Of a stretch of DNA of 64,000 nt, positions 49,185-62,030 are shown piece after piece. A program made the translations under genes and the position numbers. Below the pieces are notes generated by a model. It did not search any database. It saw only the letters and a list, made by a program, of their open reading frames with translations, and was not told the origin of the DNA. How positions within the stretch are numbered: the first letter of the stretch is position 1; the number at the start of each line of letters is the position of its first letter. The DNA is from Acanthochlamys bracteata (Eukaryota > Streptophyta > Magnoliopsida > Pandanales > Velloziaceae): NCBI GenBank assembly GCA_019914995.1, contig CM034132.1, forward strand, positions 3,660,501-3,724,500. The letters are read 5' to 3'.

Positions 49185-52087
49185 CTATATTTCAGTGTCA
49201 AACAATCTTATCATGACATCAGAAACCAATCGTCGAGCAAATGGAATGTAACTCAAACTGTACCTGCAAAGGTATGTTGAGACATGTCTTAGCACAAGCA
49301 GAAAAACAGATGGTAATACTTTGTGACTGTTAAAAACAATGAATGACAAAGATTTGAGAATAAAACTTTGGGTATGTCAGAGTAACACCTAGTGTACCTT
49401 GGGATGGGTGTTTGAAGATGGAAGATGGACTCCAAAACAAGTGCATATTAAGCGGCACACAATGACATGCCCAAAGTTTTATTCACATATGTCCATCATC
49501 GTCATTGAAGGCAACAATCAGATAGTTACAGGACTGCATGCAAGTGCTATTTTCACTTCATCGCATATAATCCCAAGGCTAGCTTAAAAGGACATGAAAA
49601 TAACAAAAGGTCACACAAAATCAGTATAGAAAAGCTTCTCCTTGGAGCTTTTCCTTGTGGAGAAAAGCTGTTTCGATTACTACTAAATATGGACTTCCTA
49701 AAAAGTGCAAAAAAGAAAGAGAAAATGCAGAGCAGAAGGCATTGTTTAATCAAAAATCTGATTTTTGAAGAATCAAAAGAGGCAGGAAATCTACACTACT
49801 TACAAAGTACGATAATCTTTGCTGTTCAAAATAGAATGGTTATAACATCGCTTGTAATTAAATACTTCAACATTTTGTAAATTGCCTAAAAGCAAGGATA
49901 TGCACAATTGAAATTGATTAACATTTTATATGATTGTGTCAGGTTATCACGACCTCCCTCCAAGAGTTGCTCGATTGCTTCATTTATTCTTAAGCATTTA
50001 GGGCCCAATGGTTTGGATTTAATGGTCAGAAACAGTCAAGTTAGTTAGATGAGATATTCTGGTTTCAAGTTTCTCATATCTGGTTTCATGTTTTTCTATC
50101 CAAATGGCTCAATTTATTTGGGTATCTAAGGAAGTTGCATTCAAATGAGTACATAGATGTTTGACGCAGTTAAATAGAATGAACTGAATTCCAATGATGT
50201 TTACATTGAACTAAGTATTGAGAAATGCTTGGCCAGTTTTTCGCCAGTATTTCAGCTATGATTTTCACAAAGGCATTAGAACACAGTGGAAACTCAAAAA
50301 CGTTGTAGTCTTTCTTGCATCTAACATATGCAACTAGTTCATGGAGACTGAATAGAAACACATAGTGATACACAATAGACGTACCCGTATGAAAAGCTAA
50401 TTACTAAAATTTAATGATCAAAATATTCCCCTTTTCATGCACTGTCATACTTAAAGAAAAGTTATGGAAAGAAGCCTTCTAATCTGAACATGATAATAGT
50501 GACTAAGACTAGTTTTGGATAGGTCTGATGCTATCTTGGTTAAATTACCACTTTTTTGAGGAAACTTTAATTATTAATCAGACAACAAACTCTGCCTGGA
50601 AAAATAAAGGTATTAAGGAGCTTACCATATGAACGCGCAAACTTCACAAATGATAGCGACCAATGTCAACAACTTATTATGAATCTGCCCCAAAACAAGG
50701 CATCTAGTCAGAATTCAACCAGTATGTCGTAAGTGTTAACTAGGACTTTCGGACATAATTCTATATGTGGAATTGTCAGAAAAAGTATAAAGTTCTTATC
50801 CTCATATTTTAGCAGTAATAACTTACTCCAAGAGCACATAAAAGTGCAAGTAGCAAGAAGCCGACATAAATGGCAGAAGCGTACATGCGGACAGGATCAA
50901 ACATCATCCTTAGTTGCTGCAGAGGCCCGATAAGGAAAGCTGTGCTGCCACATAAAGGTCCAACAACATCATCTTAGAAGTTAAATGGTCAACTCACTAA
51001 CAAAAAACTGTACATAGGATCTGCTAACACAGCTAAATGAGGCGTTAGTTCCTTCATGGTCATATTCATCAATGAAAAGCCCAAAACGATAAGGTCATCA
51101 TCACTGGCAACAGCTGATGAAGAATAAAGACTACTTCCATGACAATGGCTCAACCCAAACAAGAAAAAGAAAGAAGAATTGACTTTTTATGTTACCTTCC
51201 TAATGCAAGTATGTTCCCAAAGGTGAACAATAATGCGAACTTGATGGGCCTGTAGAAAACGAGAAGAGACTGCACAGAGAATATTCACATCACAAGTAGT
51301 CATACCAGACATATTACAAAGCATAACGAGAACATACAATATTCATATAGAAGCATCAAATTCATCAAACATGGTTTTCTTTCAGGAACGAAAATCATAA
51401 CTCTTTAGACTGTGGTTGCCAAATAAGAAGAGAGAAATAGTCTGTCCTAGCAAGTGTTACTCCTATTTAGTTGTACATGATCAAAGGAAAAATCACAAAC
51501 CCAGAACAATACAAGCATAGAAAGTAGTTGCTGTTGGGTTATCAAACATACCGCAGAACAGATACTAGATGAAAGTAGAATGTTGAACATGTTCTCAGTA
51601 AGGGATTAATTTAAATACACTCGAATGAACTCAACATTTTTACAGAAGAACTATGAGATCTACAGAAGGGTTGCAAGAGAGGAGAAATTGGTTAACATCA
51701 ACAGCCGTTGACCCAACTAGCACAAAATTAGAGCTCCAACTGATCCACAGTTCAAAAATAAGAAATTCGTACTAACTAATAACTCAGACATTTAGCTACA
51801 TTACCAGGAACATAAAAAGCAGTCCAACAACCAAACAGATCACGAAACCATATATCCTCTGCTTGAAAAAAGTAAGAAACAAGTCAGAGAAATAAACCAT
51901 TAGTATAAATCAACAGAAAAACAAGCAGAAAGAGAAAAGAAAAATGGTTTTGACTTTTGAGCAAACGCTGAACCTGTATTCGAGTGAGAGAAAACGAATT
52001 GTTGCCAGATTCGCCAAGGTAGTCATCGTCTTGCTCATCTTCGTCTCCTCCTAGAAGAGATTCACGGGTTCTCCTGATCCATTCCAT
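49185..52087 (-). CDS. SFT2-type vesicle transport membrane protein (Got1/Sft2-like)
   Basis: Sft2 proteins sit in the Golgi and support fusion of endosome-derived vesicles with the late Golgi. Six exons: 51974-52087, 51805-51858, 51196-51269, 50827-50944, 50626-50684, 49185-49263; 498 nt, 165 aa, phases consistent. An acidic cytosolic head (about residues 1-38, DEDEQDDDYLGES) precedes four hydrophobic segments: IYGFVICLVVGLLFMFL; FALLFTFGNILALGSTAFLIG; YASAIYVGFLLLALLCAL; LLTLVAIICEVCAFIWYSLSY. Family signatures are RPIKFALLFTFGN, GPLQQLRMMFDPVR and the ending SYIPFARRLVSDV. The length matches plant SFT2 proteins (about 160-165 aa). The last exon is separated by a 1.36-kb intron. Confidence 0.93.
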
Positions 52088-52201
52088 CTACCTAACAGCC
52101 AGCTATCGGGTCGCAGAAGAAGAAGAACAAGAAACAAGAAAAAAGTTTAACAGGCAGCTTCTCGTATTCAGTTGCCACCCCGGCTTCTCGTATTATGTTA
52201 A
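52088..52201. other. Promoter side of the SFT2 gene
   Basis: Only about 110 bp separate the SFT2 ATG from a MITE. The core promoter must lie within or beyond that element. Confidence 0.4.
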
Positions 52202-52459
52202 GGGGCTGTTTGGTTCAACTTTTTTTCAACAAAAATTTTTAATTTTTTTTTTATATTTTTTAATATATATTTTATAAGTATATAAAAAATTTATTTAAAA
52301 ATTTAAAAAATATAGAAAAATTTTAGAAAGTAAAATTTTTTTATTATATATTTTTATTATTTTTTAAAGTAAAAAAAATAGAATTTATTTTTTAAAATAA
52401 ACAAAAATACTTTTTATTTTATAAAAACTTAATTTTATAAGTAATTCCAAAACGTCGCT
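52202..52459. mobile_element. 258-bp MITE in the SFT2 upstream region
   Basis: It begins GGGGCTGTTTGGTTC after TAA and ends near CCAAAACGTCGCT before TAA. The interior is the inverse of the copy at 23294-23563, sharing TATAAGTATATAAAAAATTT and the poly-A/T blocks. The duplicated TAA fits the PIF/Harbinger type. Confidence 0.65.
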
Positions 52460-52976
52460 TAATCCAACTTGACTGAGGCTGTTATTAGTGGACCTTAAAA
52501 AAAGTTTAGTCCAATAGGCCAGGCCGAGTCAGTTTAAGAGTTCTGGACCGAGCCAGTGGCCTAAACTTTTCAAATTGGTGCAATAAATAAGTGTATTAGC
52601 TCAAATCACAATTGCGCTACATTGGACGGAGAATTGATGCTCTTGCGAATCATTATACCTAAATGATTGGTATATTAAATCAATTTTAATTGGTATATCA
52701 GTGATATAATTAATAACTAGAATGATTATGAGAAATAGTTTTGTCATTTGTAGTTGAAAACCAAAATATAGATACTTTTATTCATTCTTTTTAATATGAT
52801 AATAAACATTATTAAAGGCGCCTAAAATAAATGTCAACAAAATATAGTTTGTAGAAAAGAAAAGGTAAAACTTTAGCACTAGAGAAATAACTAGTGATCA
52901 AAGTTTTGAATTATTTGGTAGCCACTAAGCTCACATTTCTAAATTGTATTCTTTTCTGATTTTATAAATTGGAATA
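52460..52976. other. Spacer between MITE and copia element
   Basis: AT-rich, no coding or structural signal recognised. Confidence 0.5.
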
Positions 52977-52981
52977 ATTAA

Positions 52982-53443
52982 TGTAAGTTAATTTCGTAAC
53001 TCTATAAGATATCATAATTTACATAGAATATAATACGAAGATCTAAAAACTCAATGATTTTTACATGACTTAAATAAGAGAAACATACCTTGGTCCATAA
53101 CGCTTATCTTCAATCAATTGTTTGCCTTTAGAAAATTTGATTTCTTCCTCTTGATCTTTACTTGATTCTAAAGCAATACTTAAGTGATGGAATAGATAAT
53201 AAAGCTTTAGATGTTAATTGAGATAGAGAGAGGACCAATCATTCATTAAGAATGTATTTATAACTCACAACCATTATAGTAGGTAGTTGCCATAACTTCT
53301 CTCAAGTGGGGAGTTATTGTAACTTTCCACTATATGGAGTTATTATAACTTCTCACATAGTAGATAGTTTTAATAACTCCTTAACCAATAGGATTTTATC
53401 ATTATACATTAAACTAAACATTATACATGAGCTACATCCAACA
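52982..53443 (-). repeat. 3' LTR of the copia element
   Basis: A 462-bp LTR whose plus-strand limits are TGTAAGTTAATTTCG and CTACATCCAACA. It differs from the 5' LTR by scattered substitutions and a few small indels (the region around 53330-53370 is the most different), by eye roughly 8-10%. Confidence 0.9.
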
Positions 53444-53805
53444 TTCTCCCACTTGGCTCATGTGTTATAATGTTCAACTTAATAGTTCAATAAAACTTAA
53501 TGCGCAATAAATAAATCCTTTCATTAATTGGTTGTAACATAATATCATTATTAAGTAAAGACTAATATGAGTCATGGCGGTTCTATATCATTAATTCGAT
53601 ACAGTTCCTTACATGTACTGCAAAATTAGTTTTAAATTTAATAAAATCTATAAATAAGAATTATCATAATGGTTCGCGTAATGTCTTTATAAAAGACAAA
53701 TTCTGTCATTATTTCTATAAAATATTTATGTATATACTAATAAAATATAGGATACATATAATAGAAACAATACATAAATGAGCTCGAGTGTCAAGTACGT
53801 AAACA

Positions 53806-56800
53806 TTAAAAATTTTCAATGATGCCCATTCTTTCGACATACTCAGTAAATGCCTTTGGAGGCAACCCTTTAGTTAATGGATCCGCAATCATTAGATTGG
53901 TGCTAACATGCTCAATTGACACTCTTTTTTTTTGAACTTCTTCTTTAACGACAAGATATTTTAATTCCATATGTTTAGCACCCTTAGAATACTTGTCGTT
54001 TTTAGAGAAGAAAACTGCTGCAGAATTATCACAGTAAATTTTCAGCGGTTTGGCAATACTGTCGACAACGTCAAGCCCAAAAATAAAGTTCTGCAACCAA
54101 TTAGTTTGAATTGTGGCCTCAAAGCATGTCACAAATTCAGCTTCCATAGTGGAAGTAGCAATGACAGACTGCTTCGCACTTTTCCATAATATTGCTCCTC
54201 TAGTCAAAAGGAACATATACCCGAATATGAATTTTCTACTATCAACATATCCAGCAAAGTCTGAATCTGAAAATCCAACAACCTCCAAATTGTCAGATCT
54301 TCTATAAGTGAGCGTATGATCTTTCGTTCATTGCAAGTATCTTAATACTTTCTTTGCAGCCCTCAAGTGATCATGTCCTGGATTACTTTAATATCGGCCT
54401 AGCATTCCGACGGCAAAACTGATGTCGGATCTAGTATAAGTCTGAGCATACATCAGGCTCCCAACAAAAGATGCATAAGAAATCTCTTTCATTTGTTTGC
54501 GTTCCAATTCATTCTTTGGATATTGCATAAGACTAAATTTGTCACCTTTTTGGATTGGAACAATACTTGCCGAGCAATTTTTCATTCCAAATCTTTCTAA
54601 AACTTTATTAACATATGCTTTCTGAGACAACCCTAATAATCATTGTGATCGTTCTCGATAAATTTCAATACTAATCACAAAAGTTGCCTCTCCCATATCT
54701 TTCATTTCAAAGTTCTTAGAAAGAAATTTCTTAATCTCATGTAATAGACCAAAATCATTTGTAGCAAGCAAGATATCATGAACATACAGAATTAGAAATA
54801 TAAATTTGCTCCAACTGATCTTTAGATATACAAACCGATCAACGGTGTTTTTTTTAAATCCAAGGGAGGTGATAGTATCATTAAACTTAAGATACCATTG
54901 TCGGAAGCTTGTTTAAGTCCGTATATTGATTTTTTAAGTTTACATACCAATTTTTCTTTTCCTTCAACCAAAAAGCCTTCAGGTTGACACATATATACTT
55001 CCTCATCTAAATTTTCATTTAAGAAGGCGGTTTTCACATCCATTTGATGTAGTTCTAAATCATAATGAGCTACTAAAGCCATAATAATTATAAATGAGTC
55101 TTTTCTTGAAACTGGAGAAAGTGTTTCATTATAATCAATGCTATTCTTTTGATTAAAATCTTTAGCAACAAGTCTAGCTTTATATCGTTCGATATTGCCA
55201 TTTGAGTCACGTTTGGTCTTAAAGACCCACTTATACCCAATACATTTATATCCTTCTAGCAATTCAATAAGTTTCCAGACTTTATTACGTTGCATAGATT
55301 TTAACTCATCAGTCATGACATCTATCCATTCAGAACTATTACCACCATCAATGGCCTGTGAAAATGAAATTGGATCATCATTAAGTCAAAATCTGACTCT
55401 TATAAGTAAACCACATAATCGTTCGAAATAGCAGATTTTTTTTGTCTTTGAGATTTTCTTAATTCTATTTCTTGTGGCTCATTTACAATAGATTCATAAT
55501 ATTGATGTCATTCAGAGGAGCTTCATTTATTTGTTGTTCTTGTACACTGTTAACCCGTTCTACAGTTGTAGGAACAACTTTATAAAAAATTTGAGGTAGA
55601 AAAATTTGTTCCCTAACTTCTTTAATTTCCACTTTGAGTGGCTCTTCACTCCCACTGATTTCACCATTTTCAATGAATCTAACATTTCCAGTTTCAACAA
55701 TTCTTGTACTATGATTAGGATAATAAAATCTATACCTTTTTGATTTTCTGGATAACCAATGAAGAATCCACTGATTGTTCTTACATCCAGTTTTCTTTCA
55801 TGTGGATTATAAATTCTTACCTCCACCGAACAATCCTAAACATGCAGGTGCCTTAAACCAGGTTTCCTTCCTGTCCACAGTTCAAAGGAGTTTTTGGAAC
55901 TGCCTTACTAGGAATTCCGTTTAACAAATACATGGCAGTTTTTAAAGCATGCATCCACAATGATTTGTGTAAAGATGAATTACTTAACATACTTCTAACC
56001 ATATCCATTAGAGTATGATTACGCCTTTCTGCTACACCATTTTGTTGTGGTGTGCTTGGCATTGTGTATTGAGCACATATGTCATGTCTTTCAAGAAATT
56101 TAGCAAATGGATCTGGACGTTGTCCCGTTTCATCATACTTTCTATAATATTCACCACCTCTATCAGATCTGATAATTTTCACCTTTCTATCTAACTGTCT
56201 TTCAACTTCAGTAATAAATATCTCTAAGGCATTTATTGCATGAGATTTTTTATGTAACAGATAGATATAACCATAACGTGAAAAATCATCTATAAAGGTG
56301 ATAAAATAATTTTCTCCACTAAAAGATGAAATATCAAAAGGTCCACAAATGTCAGTATGCATAATCTCAAGAAGCTGTGTACTTCTTGTGGCTCCTTTCT
56401 TTGTGTGTTTGGTTTGTTTTTCTTTAATACATTCCACACTCATACCAAGATCGGTAAAATCTAAATTCGGAAGAATTTCATTCTTTACCAATTTTTCTAA
56501 TCTTGATTTGGATATGTGACCCAAACATATATGCCACAAGTAAGCTGAACATTCATTCACTAAACATCGTTTAGTGCCAACATCATGATACAAGGTTAAA
56601 AGTGTTTCAGCGAAAGAATTATCAAATTTTAACTTGTATAACCCATCACATAAGACACCAGAACCAATAATATTGTTTTGTTTAAACAAACTAAAATATT
56701 TATTTCCAAATTTAAAAGAGTATCCATGAATGTCAAGTTTTGACAAAGAAATTAAATTGCGGGAAATAGAAGGTATATAAAGTGTTTCAAACAAATCCAA

Positions 56801-57840
56801 TTGATATCTAGTGTCTAAAATTAAACGATAAGTTCCTATGGCTTCAACTGAAACTTTGACTCGATTCCCCATAAAAATAAATTTCTCGTTTGGGTTTGTA
56901 ATTCGGGTCGTAATGAATCCCTACATCGTATTTGAAACATGAGCGGTACAGCCGGAATCAATCCACTTAGTATTATAAGAAACTTCAGCTAAATTTGATT
57001 CGAAACATACAAAAGCATAATGCTTACCTTTCTTTTCGAACCAAGCCTTATGCTTCAGGCAATCTTTCTGATAGTGTCCAGATTTCTTACAGAACCGGCA
57101 CTTGTCATCTTTATATTCTTTCTTGTGGATTGAAGCCTAAGACCCATTTGTCTTAAATGGTCTTTGCGCTTCCTTTTTATTATTTCTTCTAACTTTCTTT
57201 CCAGCTTCTTGATGCTTAATGAAATGAACGGAATGAGTTCCCAGGTTCGTAAGTCTTGTCTCCTCTTGCACAAGCATACTGTGCAATTCACTCACATTCC
57301 ATTTGTCCTTCATAGTGTTATAGTTCATTTGCAATGGACCATATTCAGAAGGCAAAGAATTAATAATAAACTGTACAAGAAAATTCTCATCCACATTCAT
57401 TCTCAAAGACTTTAATTTTGCTGCAATGTTTGACATTTCAATAACATGCTCATGCATAGTACGAGATCCATCAAATTTTGTCAATGTACCCATAAGTGTC
57501 CCAGCAAGTGACTTATCAGCTGTTTGAGAACGCTCTTCCACAAATTTCATAAATTTCTTAGCACTTTCAGTGTTAGGAAGAGTTGACTTAATATTCTTTG
57601 CAACAGTCATTCGCATAAACATTAAGCTTAGTCTGTTTGATCTTTCCCAAATACTATGGAAAGATTTTTCTTCATCGCTACTATCATCAGTAAGAGCAGC
57701 AGGTTTCTCAGTTAAAAGTGCTAAATTAAGATCCAGTACACCTAAGTGAAACTGAACTTGTTCACATCAATCAGAGAAATTAAGTCCGTTGAACAGTGAT
57801 ACAGACGTAGCATGCGAATGTAAAGAAATAAGAATAGATG
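53806..57840 (-). pseudogene. Copia gag-pol, degenerate
   Basis: In element order: a gag (UBN2-type) at about 57840-57137 in which the usual Trp after FNGLNFS is a TGA stop (57769-57767); a CCHC knuckle (C-x2-C-x4-H-x4-C, SGHYQKDC) at about 57100-57050; a protease-like DSGCTAHVS near 56950; integrase at 56540-55880 with the catalytic triad in TDICGPF, RSDRGGEYY and NGVAERRNHT; a frame shift at the integrase C-terminus; RT at 55316-54750 with MDVKTAFLN and IYGLKQAS; RNase H at 54288-53806 with DSDFAGY, MEAEF, CDNSAA and ADPLTKGL. The RT active box reads YVHD instead of YVDD. Stops and shifts between these parts show it cannot make one polyprotein. Confidence 0.9.
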
Positions 57841-58289
57841 CTGCAAAATTAATAAATGCTCGCAAATTAATACTTTGACTTTCAAACTTGTAAATACATA
57901 ATACTAATTCAAACAATTCATTTAAGCAATAAATGTATATCGAAGTTCTCCTTTGGGTGAAGCAACGATATACAACATACAAAACAATAATGATGCTAAA
58001 ATAAAATTTTTTAACTTAATTTGGTAATTAAATATATTCAAGTTAGACATGTTTGCTATTTTTGAATATACAAAATAAATCTAATAAAATATATAAATTA
58101 CCACGTCATGTTTATGAAATATAAGAACTACCAATCAATCTTCGGGTGATTCTAAATGTCTTATAATCATAAATTTTAATTATCCATAAAATAAAATATT
58201 TAACATAATGTCATATCAATTATAAGCATCGCATACTTATGGATAATTGAATATATAGAATATATAATTTGAAATTCATGACAGTTTAT

Positions 58290-58469
58290 GATTTGGCCAC
58301 TTTGGTGACTAACAAATCATCATAATGTAAATTCAAATTAACATACAAATTATACAATTTAAAATTTACAAAACTTACGATTTGGCCACTTTGGTGGCTA
58401 ACAAACCATCATAATACAAATTCAAATTATATAAATTTAATAATTGCAAGAAAATGATTCATACATATA
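58290..58469. repeat. 90-bp imperfect tandem duplication in the copia leader
   Basis: The segment starting GATTTGGCCACTTTGGTG occurs at 58290 and again at 58380, followed both times by CTAACAAA(T/C)CATCATAAT. It lies between the primer site and gag. Confidence 0.8.
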
Positions 58470-58725
58470 TGATATAAATTCTTCTATATAACATATCACA
58501 TAAATCACCATATAATAACGTACAATTTATGATGTTAATAATTTAATTGGCGAACTTTACACATACTTGATAAAAGCATGCAAAAAATTTTAATTTATAA
58601 TTACCAACAGCAGCGGAAAACATAAACTCTCAAAATAAATAATTTGAGGATTTTCATAATCAAGAGAGAAAAGAAATCTTTAATGAAAAATCATTGATTT
58701 CTAAAACCTTGGATCGTATACCACA

Positions 58726-59178
58726 TGTAAGTTAATTTCGTAATTCTATGAGATATCATAATTCACATAGAACATAATACGAAGATCTAGAAACTCAATA
58801 ATTTTTACATGACTTAAATAAGAGAAACATACCTTGGTCCATAACGCTTCTCTTTAATCAATTGTTTGCCTTTAGAAAACTTGATTTCTCCTTATTGATC
58901 TTTACTTGATTCTAAAGCAATACTTAAGTGATGAAATAGATAACAAAGCTTTAGATGTTAATTGAGATAGAGGGAGGACCAAGCATTCATTAGGAATATA
59001 TTTATAACCCACAACCATCATAGTTGGTAGTTGCCATAACTTCTCTCAAGTGAAAAGTTATTATAACTTCCGAATTATTATAACTTCACACATAATGAAT
59101 AATTTTAATAACTCCTTAACCAATAGGATTTTATCATTATACATTAAACTAAACATTATACATGAGCCACATCCAACA
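58726..59178 (-). repeat. 5' LTR of the copia element
   Basis: A 453-bp LTR, the partner of 52982-53443, with matching termini and flanked on the right by the ATTAA duplication. Confidence 0.9.
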
Positions 59179-59183
59179 ATTAA

Positions 59184-60109
59184 CACCACCCTGTTGCATC
59201 TGCATCAGAAAAATAAGGATGTGATAAGTTGCTATTTTTTGTACCATACATTAGAATTCTGTTTGAAAATGTTTCTCTAATTTCTGTTGTTTATAGATTC
59301 ATGGCACCTTCAATAGCTTTGGAAGTTGTAGAGATCCCTATTATACTTCCTAAGGATATAATCTCGATATTTTTTCTAGAACAATAACTTGTATAAACTA
59401 CATTCGATATTTTTTAACACAAAATTATTTGTGAAATAATAATTCGGGATGCAATTGGGGACTTAAACTTGGTACTCTATAGCAGAAAAAAACTTTTATT
59501 TAAAAGGATAGTGTGAATTCAACTCCCACAAACAATATATAGGGTTGTGGCTCTTTAATTAATAAAGACTGCACTGTCTATTTTGAAAGATCAAATATAG
59601 ATTACATTCAATTTTGGTGTTACTAAGTTAGATGCAATTAGCCTTGATAGTTAAGCACAAAATTCAGCGCCTATAAAGAAGCTCTGAGGTTGTGGAGAAA
59701 TTGATAGGAGGCAATAGACATGTTGAGAAGGGTGTCATCTTCTTCTTTCACATATGATCCCCATAGCATACAAAAAATTAACATATTATAGTTGTTATAT
59801 CGTGGGTTTGTGAGTTGTTGAGAGTTCGTATTCTCTCTTTGAAGATAATTTGGTGGTAATTTAACCCAATCTTATAAATTCACGTTTTTTTTAAACCTTT
59901 ATTACTATATTGAAGTGCATTTATTGGATTAATTATTTGGCACTAACAAGTCGTATCAAAGCTGAAAGTTCATTCTAAACTTGTTAGTTGCTATTGGATA
60001 AACTAATTTAAAAAATATTGGATGATAAATCCATCCCAATCAAGTCAGAAGCCTCTTCATCAATATTGGGGAGGACAACTCTAACAAATACAAGATTCGT
60101 GTAAGGTCA
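59184..60109. other. Upstream part of a second copia relic, including a primer-site-like motif
   Basis: TCGTATCAAAGC at 59951-59962 differs at two positions from the common primer site TGGTATCAGAGC, directly after a CACTAACA that could end an LTR. The upstream LTR boundary could not be fixed. No coding frame was recognised before about 60110. Confidence 0.4.
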
Positions 60110-62030
60110 TTTTGGCATGACGAAAGGCGAAGTGCTAGACGTTATTTTCCAACAAGGTCTAGACATCGCAATGAAGAAAAGAAACCAGATGGAGCAGATG
60201 GAACTGAGTGAAAAAATATCAATTCTTCAGCATATGGTACAATTGGTTCGTGTCTTTCCAGAGAACATAAGTATGCGTTTGCCATGCTGAAAAAAATAAC
60301 TGGGAAGACTGATAGAACTTCGCAGCAGGTGCAACATACTTTGGAGCAGGTGGAATTTGAAAGCAGAATTATGAACTCAGTTGGTGAAGATAAAATAGAA
60401 CCTGATTCTCTGTTGGTATATGATGAACATGACAAAGAAAAGGTTTTAATCGAAGAACCTCCACAGCAACAGAGAACGACTGGAATCAATAGGTTACACC
60501 GACAAAACATTAAAATGCCTGCTCTCTGCAAGAACATAGTAGACTTACCTACTCAATTTAAGAATTTGATAGCCTATGCACTTTAAGTTGAATATGATGT
60601 CGCTCCTTTTATTATAAAGAAGCAATCAGAATTTCTGAAATCTGAGAAGTGGAGGAACGCCATGGATGAAGAAACGAAGTCCCTTAAGAAGAATAAGATG
60701 TGGATAGCGGAGAAACTACATGAAGGCAATAAGACAATTGGTGCAACTGGATGTATGCACAAAAAAAAAGGGGATTTTCTGGCAAAGATGAAGTTCAATA
60801 TAAGACGAGGTTCGTGGCTAAGGACTAAGCTCAGAAAGAGATAATTAAGTATAACAAGATATTTTTTGCAGTTGTGAAGCATTCCAACATTAGAATTTTG
60901 TTGGCCTTGGTAGCACAATTGGATAGGAACTAGTTCAACTTGACGTGAAAACCGCATTCTACATAGCGATTTTGGAGAGGAAATCTATATGATTCAGCCA
61001 GTTCAAGATTGCTGGTAAAAGGAATTGGGTTTGCAAGCGAAACAAATCATTATATAGATTAAAGCAATCTCCAAGGCAATGGTACAGGAGATTGATTAGT
61101 ATATGATGCAACAGCCAGAAGCACGCATGATTATTACGTATATTTTCGAGCTACAAGATTGGTCTTTGATCTACTTTTTATTGTATGTACATGATATATT
61201 GATATGATGGAAGAGCCAAACAGAAATTGAGAAATTAAAGACTCAATTGAATCAAGGATTCAAGATGAAATATTTTGAAAAAGCCAAGAAGATTCTCGGT
61301 ATGGAGACAGGAAGAACGCTAAGCTTTGTGCGACCCAAAAGCAATATATAAAAGACATTGGCAGGTACATATTGAACACCGTAGATGTTGGTTTGACTTT
61401 TGAGCAAGATAATAACGCTGGTCAGTATGTGATTGGATTACTTTGATTTAAACCACGACCGTGATTTGGATAAACGTTGATCGACGACTAGTTATGTGTT
61501 CGCTAATTCGCTCTTGCTCAAGTGCTAATCAGTTGGAAGTCTACGTTTCAGTCTACAGTTGTTTTGTCCACTGCAGAACAAAGTATATGGCAGATACAGA
61601 GGCTATGAAGGAAGCTATCTGGCTTCAAGGCATGAAGACCAGAGTTTTTCAGAAACACATCAAAGTGCATTGTGATAGCTAGGGCGTTATTCACTTGGCT
61701 AAGAACCAGGCCTTCCATGCACGAAAAAATGCATATAAATAGTTAAATACCCGGTATCACTTTGTACGGTAGATTATAGAAAAAGGTGAAATTCTGCTTG
61801 TGAAGATTGCAGCGGATGATAATCCTGCAGACGTGATGGTCAAGGTGGTGACAATGAGCGAGTTCAAATATTGTTTGGACTTAATTAACATCCTGCAACT
61901 TTGGAATGGCGCCGGAAGAATCGAACTGTACATTTGGGTGGTATTACTGACATCGTTAGTGTTCTTCCAGAATGACATCCTTATGGTCTGTACATTTGGG
62001 TGGTATTATGAATGGAACTGTAAAAGAATA
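60110..62030 (+). pseudogene. Second Ty1/copia relic: RT and RNase H fragments
   Basis: Copia pol fragments in order on the plus strand. WRNAMDEETKSLKKNKMW (about 60650-60705) is the RT N-terminal block. VVKHSNIRILLALVAQLD (about 60873-60927) and KAFY-like SLYRLKQSP follow near 61050. LIYFLLYVHDILI (61170-61208) is the active-site block, again with His for the first Asp. EIEKLKTQLNQ and KKILGME come next. About 61550-61870 is an RNase H-like part (VLSTAEQ, WLRTRPSMH) with many stops. Integrase and most of gag are missing and no 3' LTR was found. A short repeat (CTGTACATTTGGGTGGTATTA at about 61926 and 61988; AATTGGAACTCATGGTCTAAG at about 62045 and 62088) follows. Confidence 0.75.

Larger units (their letters stand above)
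52977..59183 (-). mobile_element. Ty1/copia LTR retrotransposon with 5-bp target duplication, coding part inactivated
   Basis: The element spans 52982-59178, flanked by a perfect ATTAA duplication (52977-52981 and 59179-59183). In element orientation (minus) it runs: 5' LTR 58726-59178; a primer-site-like TGGTATACGATCC right after it, of which only the first part agrees with the initiator-Met-tRNA site TGGTATCAGAGC; non-coding leader; gag, protease, integrase, RT and RNase H; a polypurine tract AAGTGGGAGAA (53454-53444); and the 3' LTR 52982-53443. Integrase precedes RT, which is the copia order. LTRs start TGTTGGATG and end CTTACA. Confidence 0.93.

Noticed and set aside
60142..60957. Two minus-strand open frames of 131 and 124 codons
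   Set aside because: They are the antisense of the plus-strand copia relic, which has recognisable RT motifs; the antisense frames have none.
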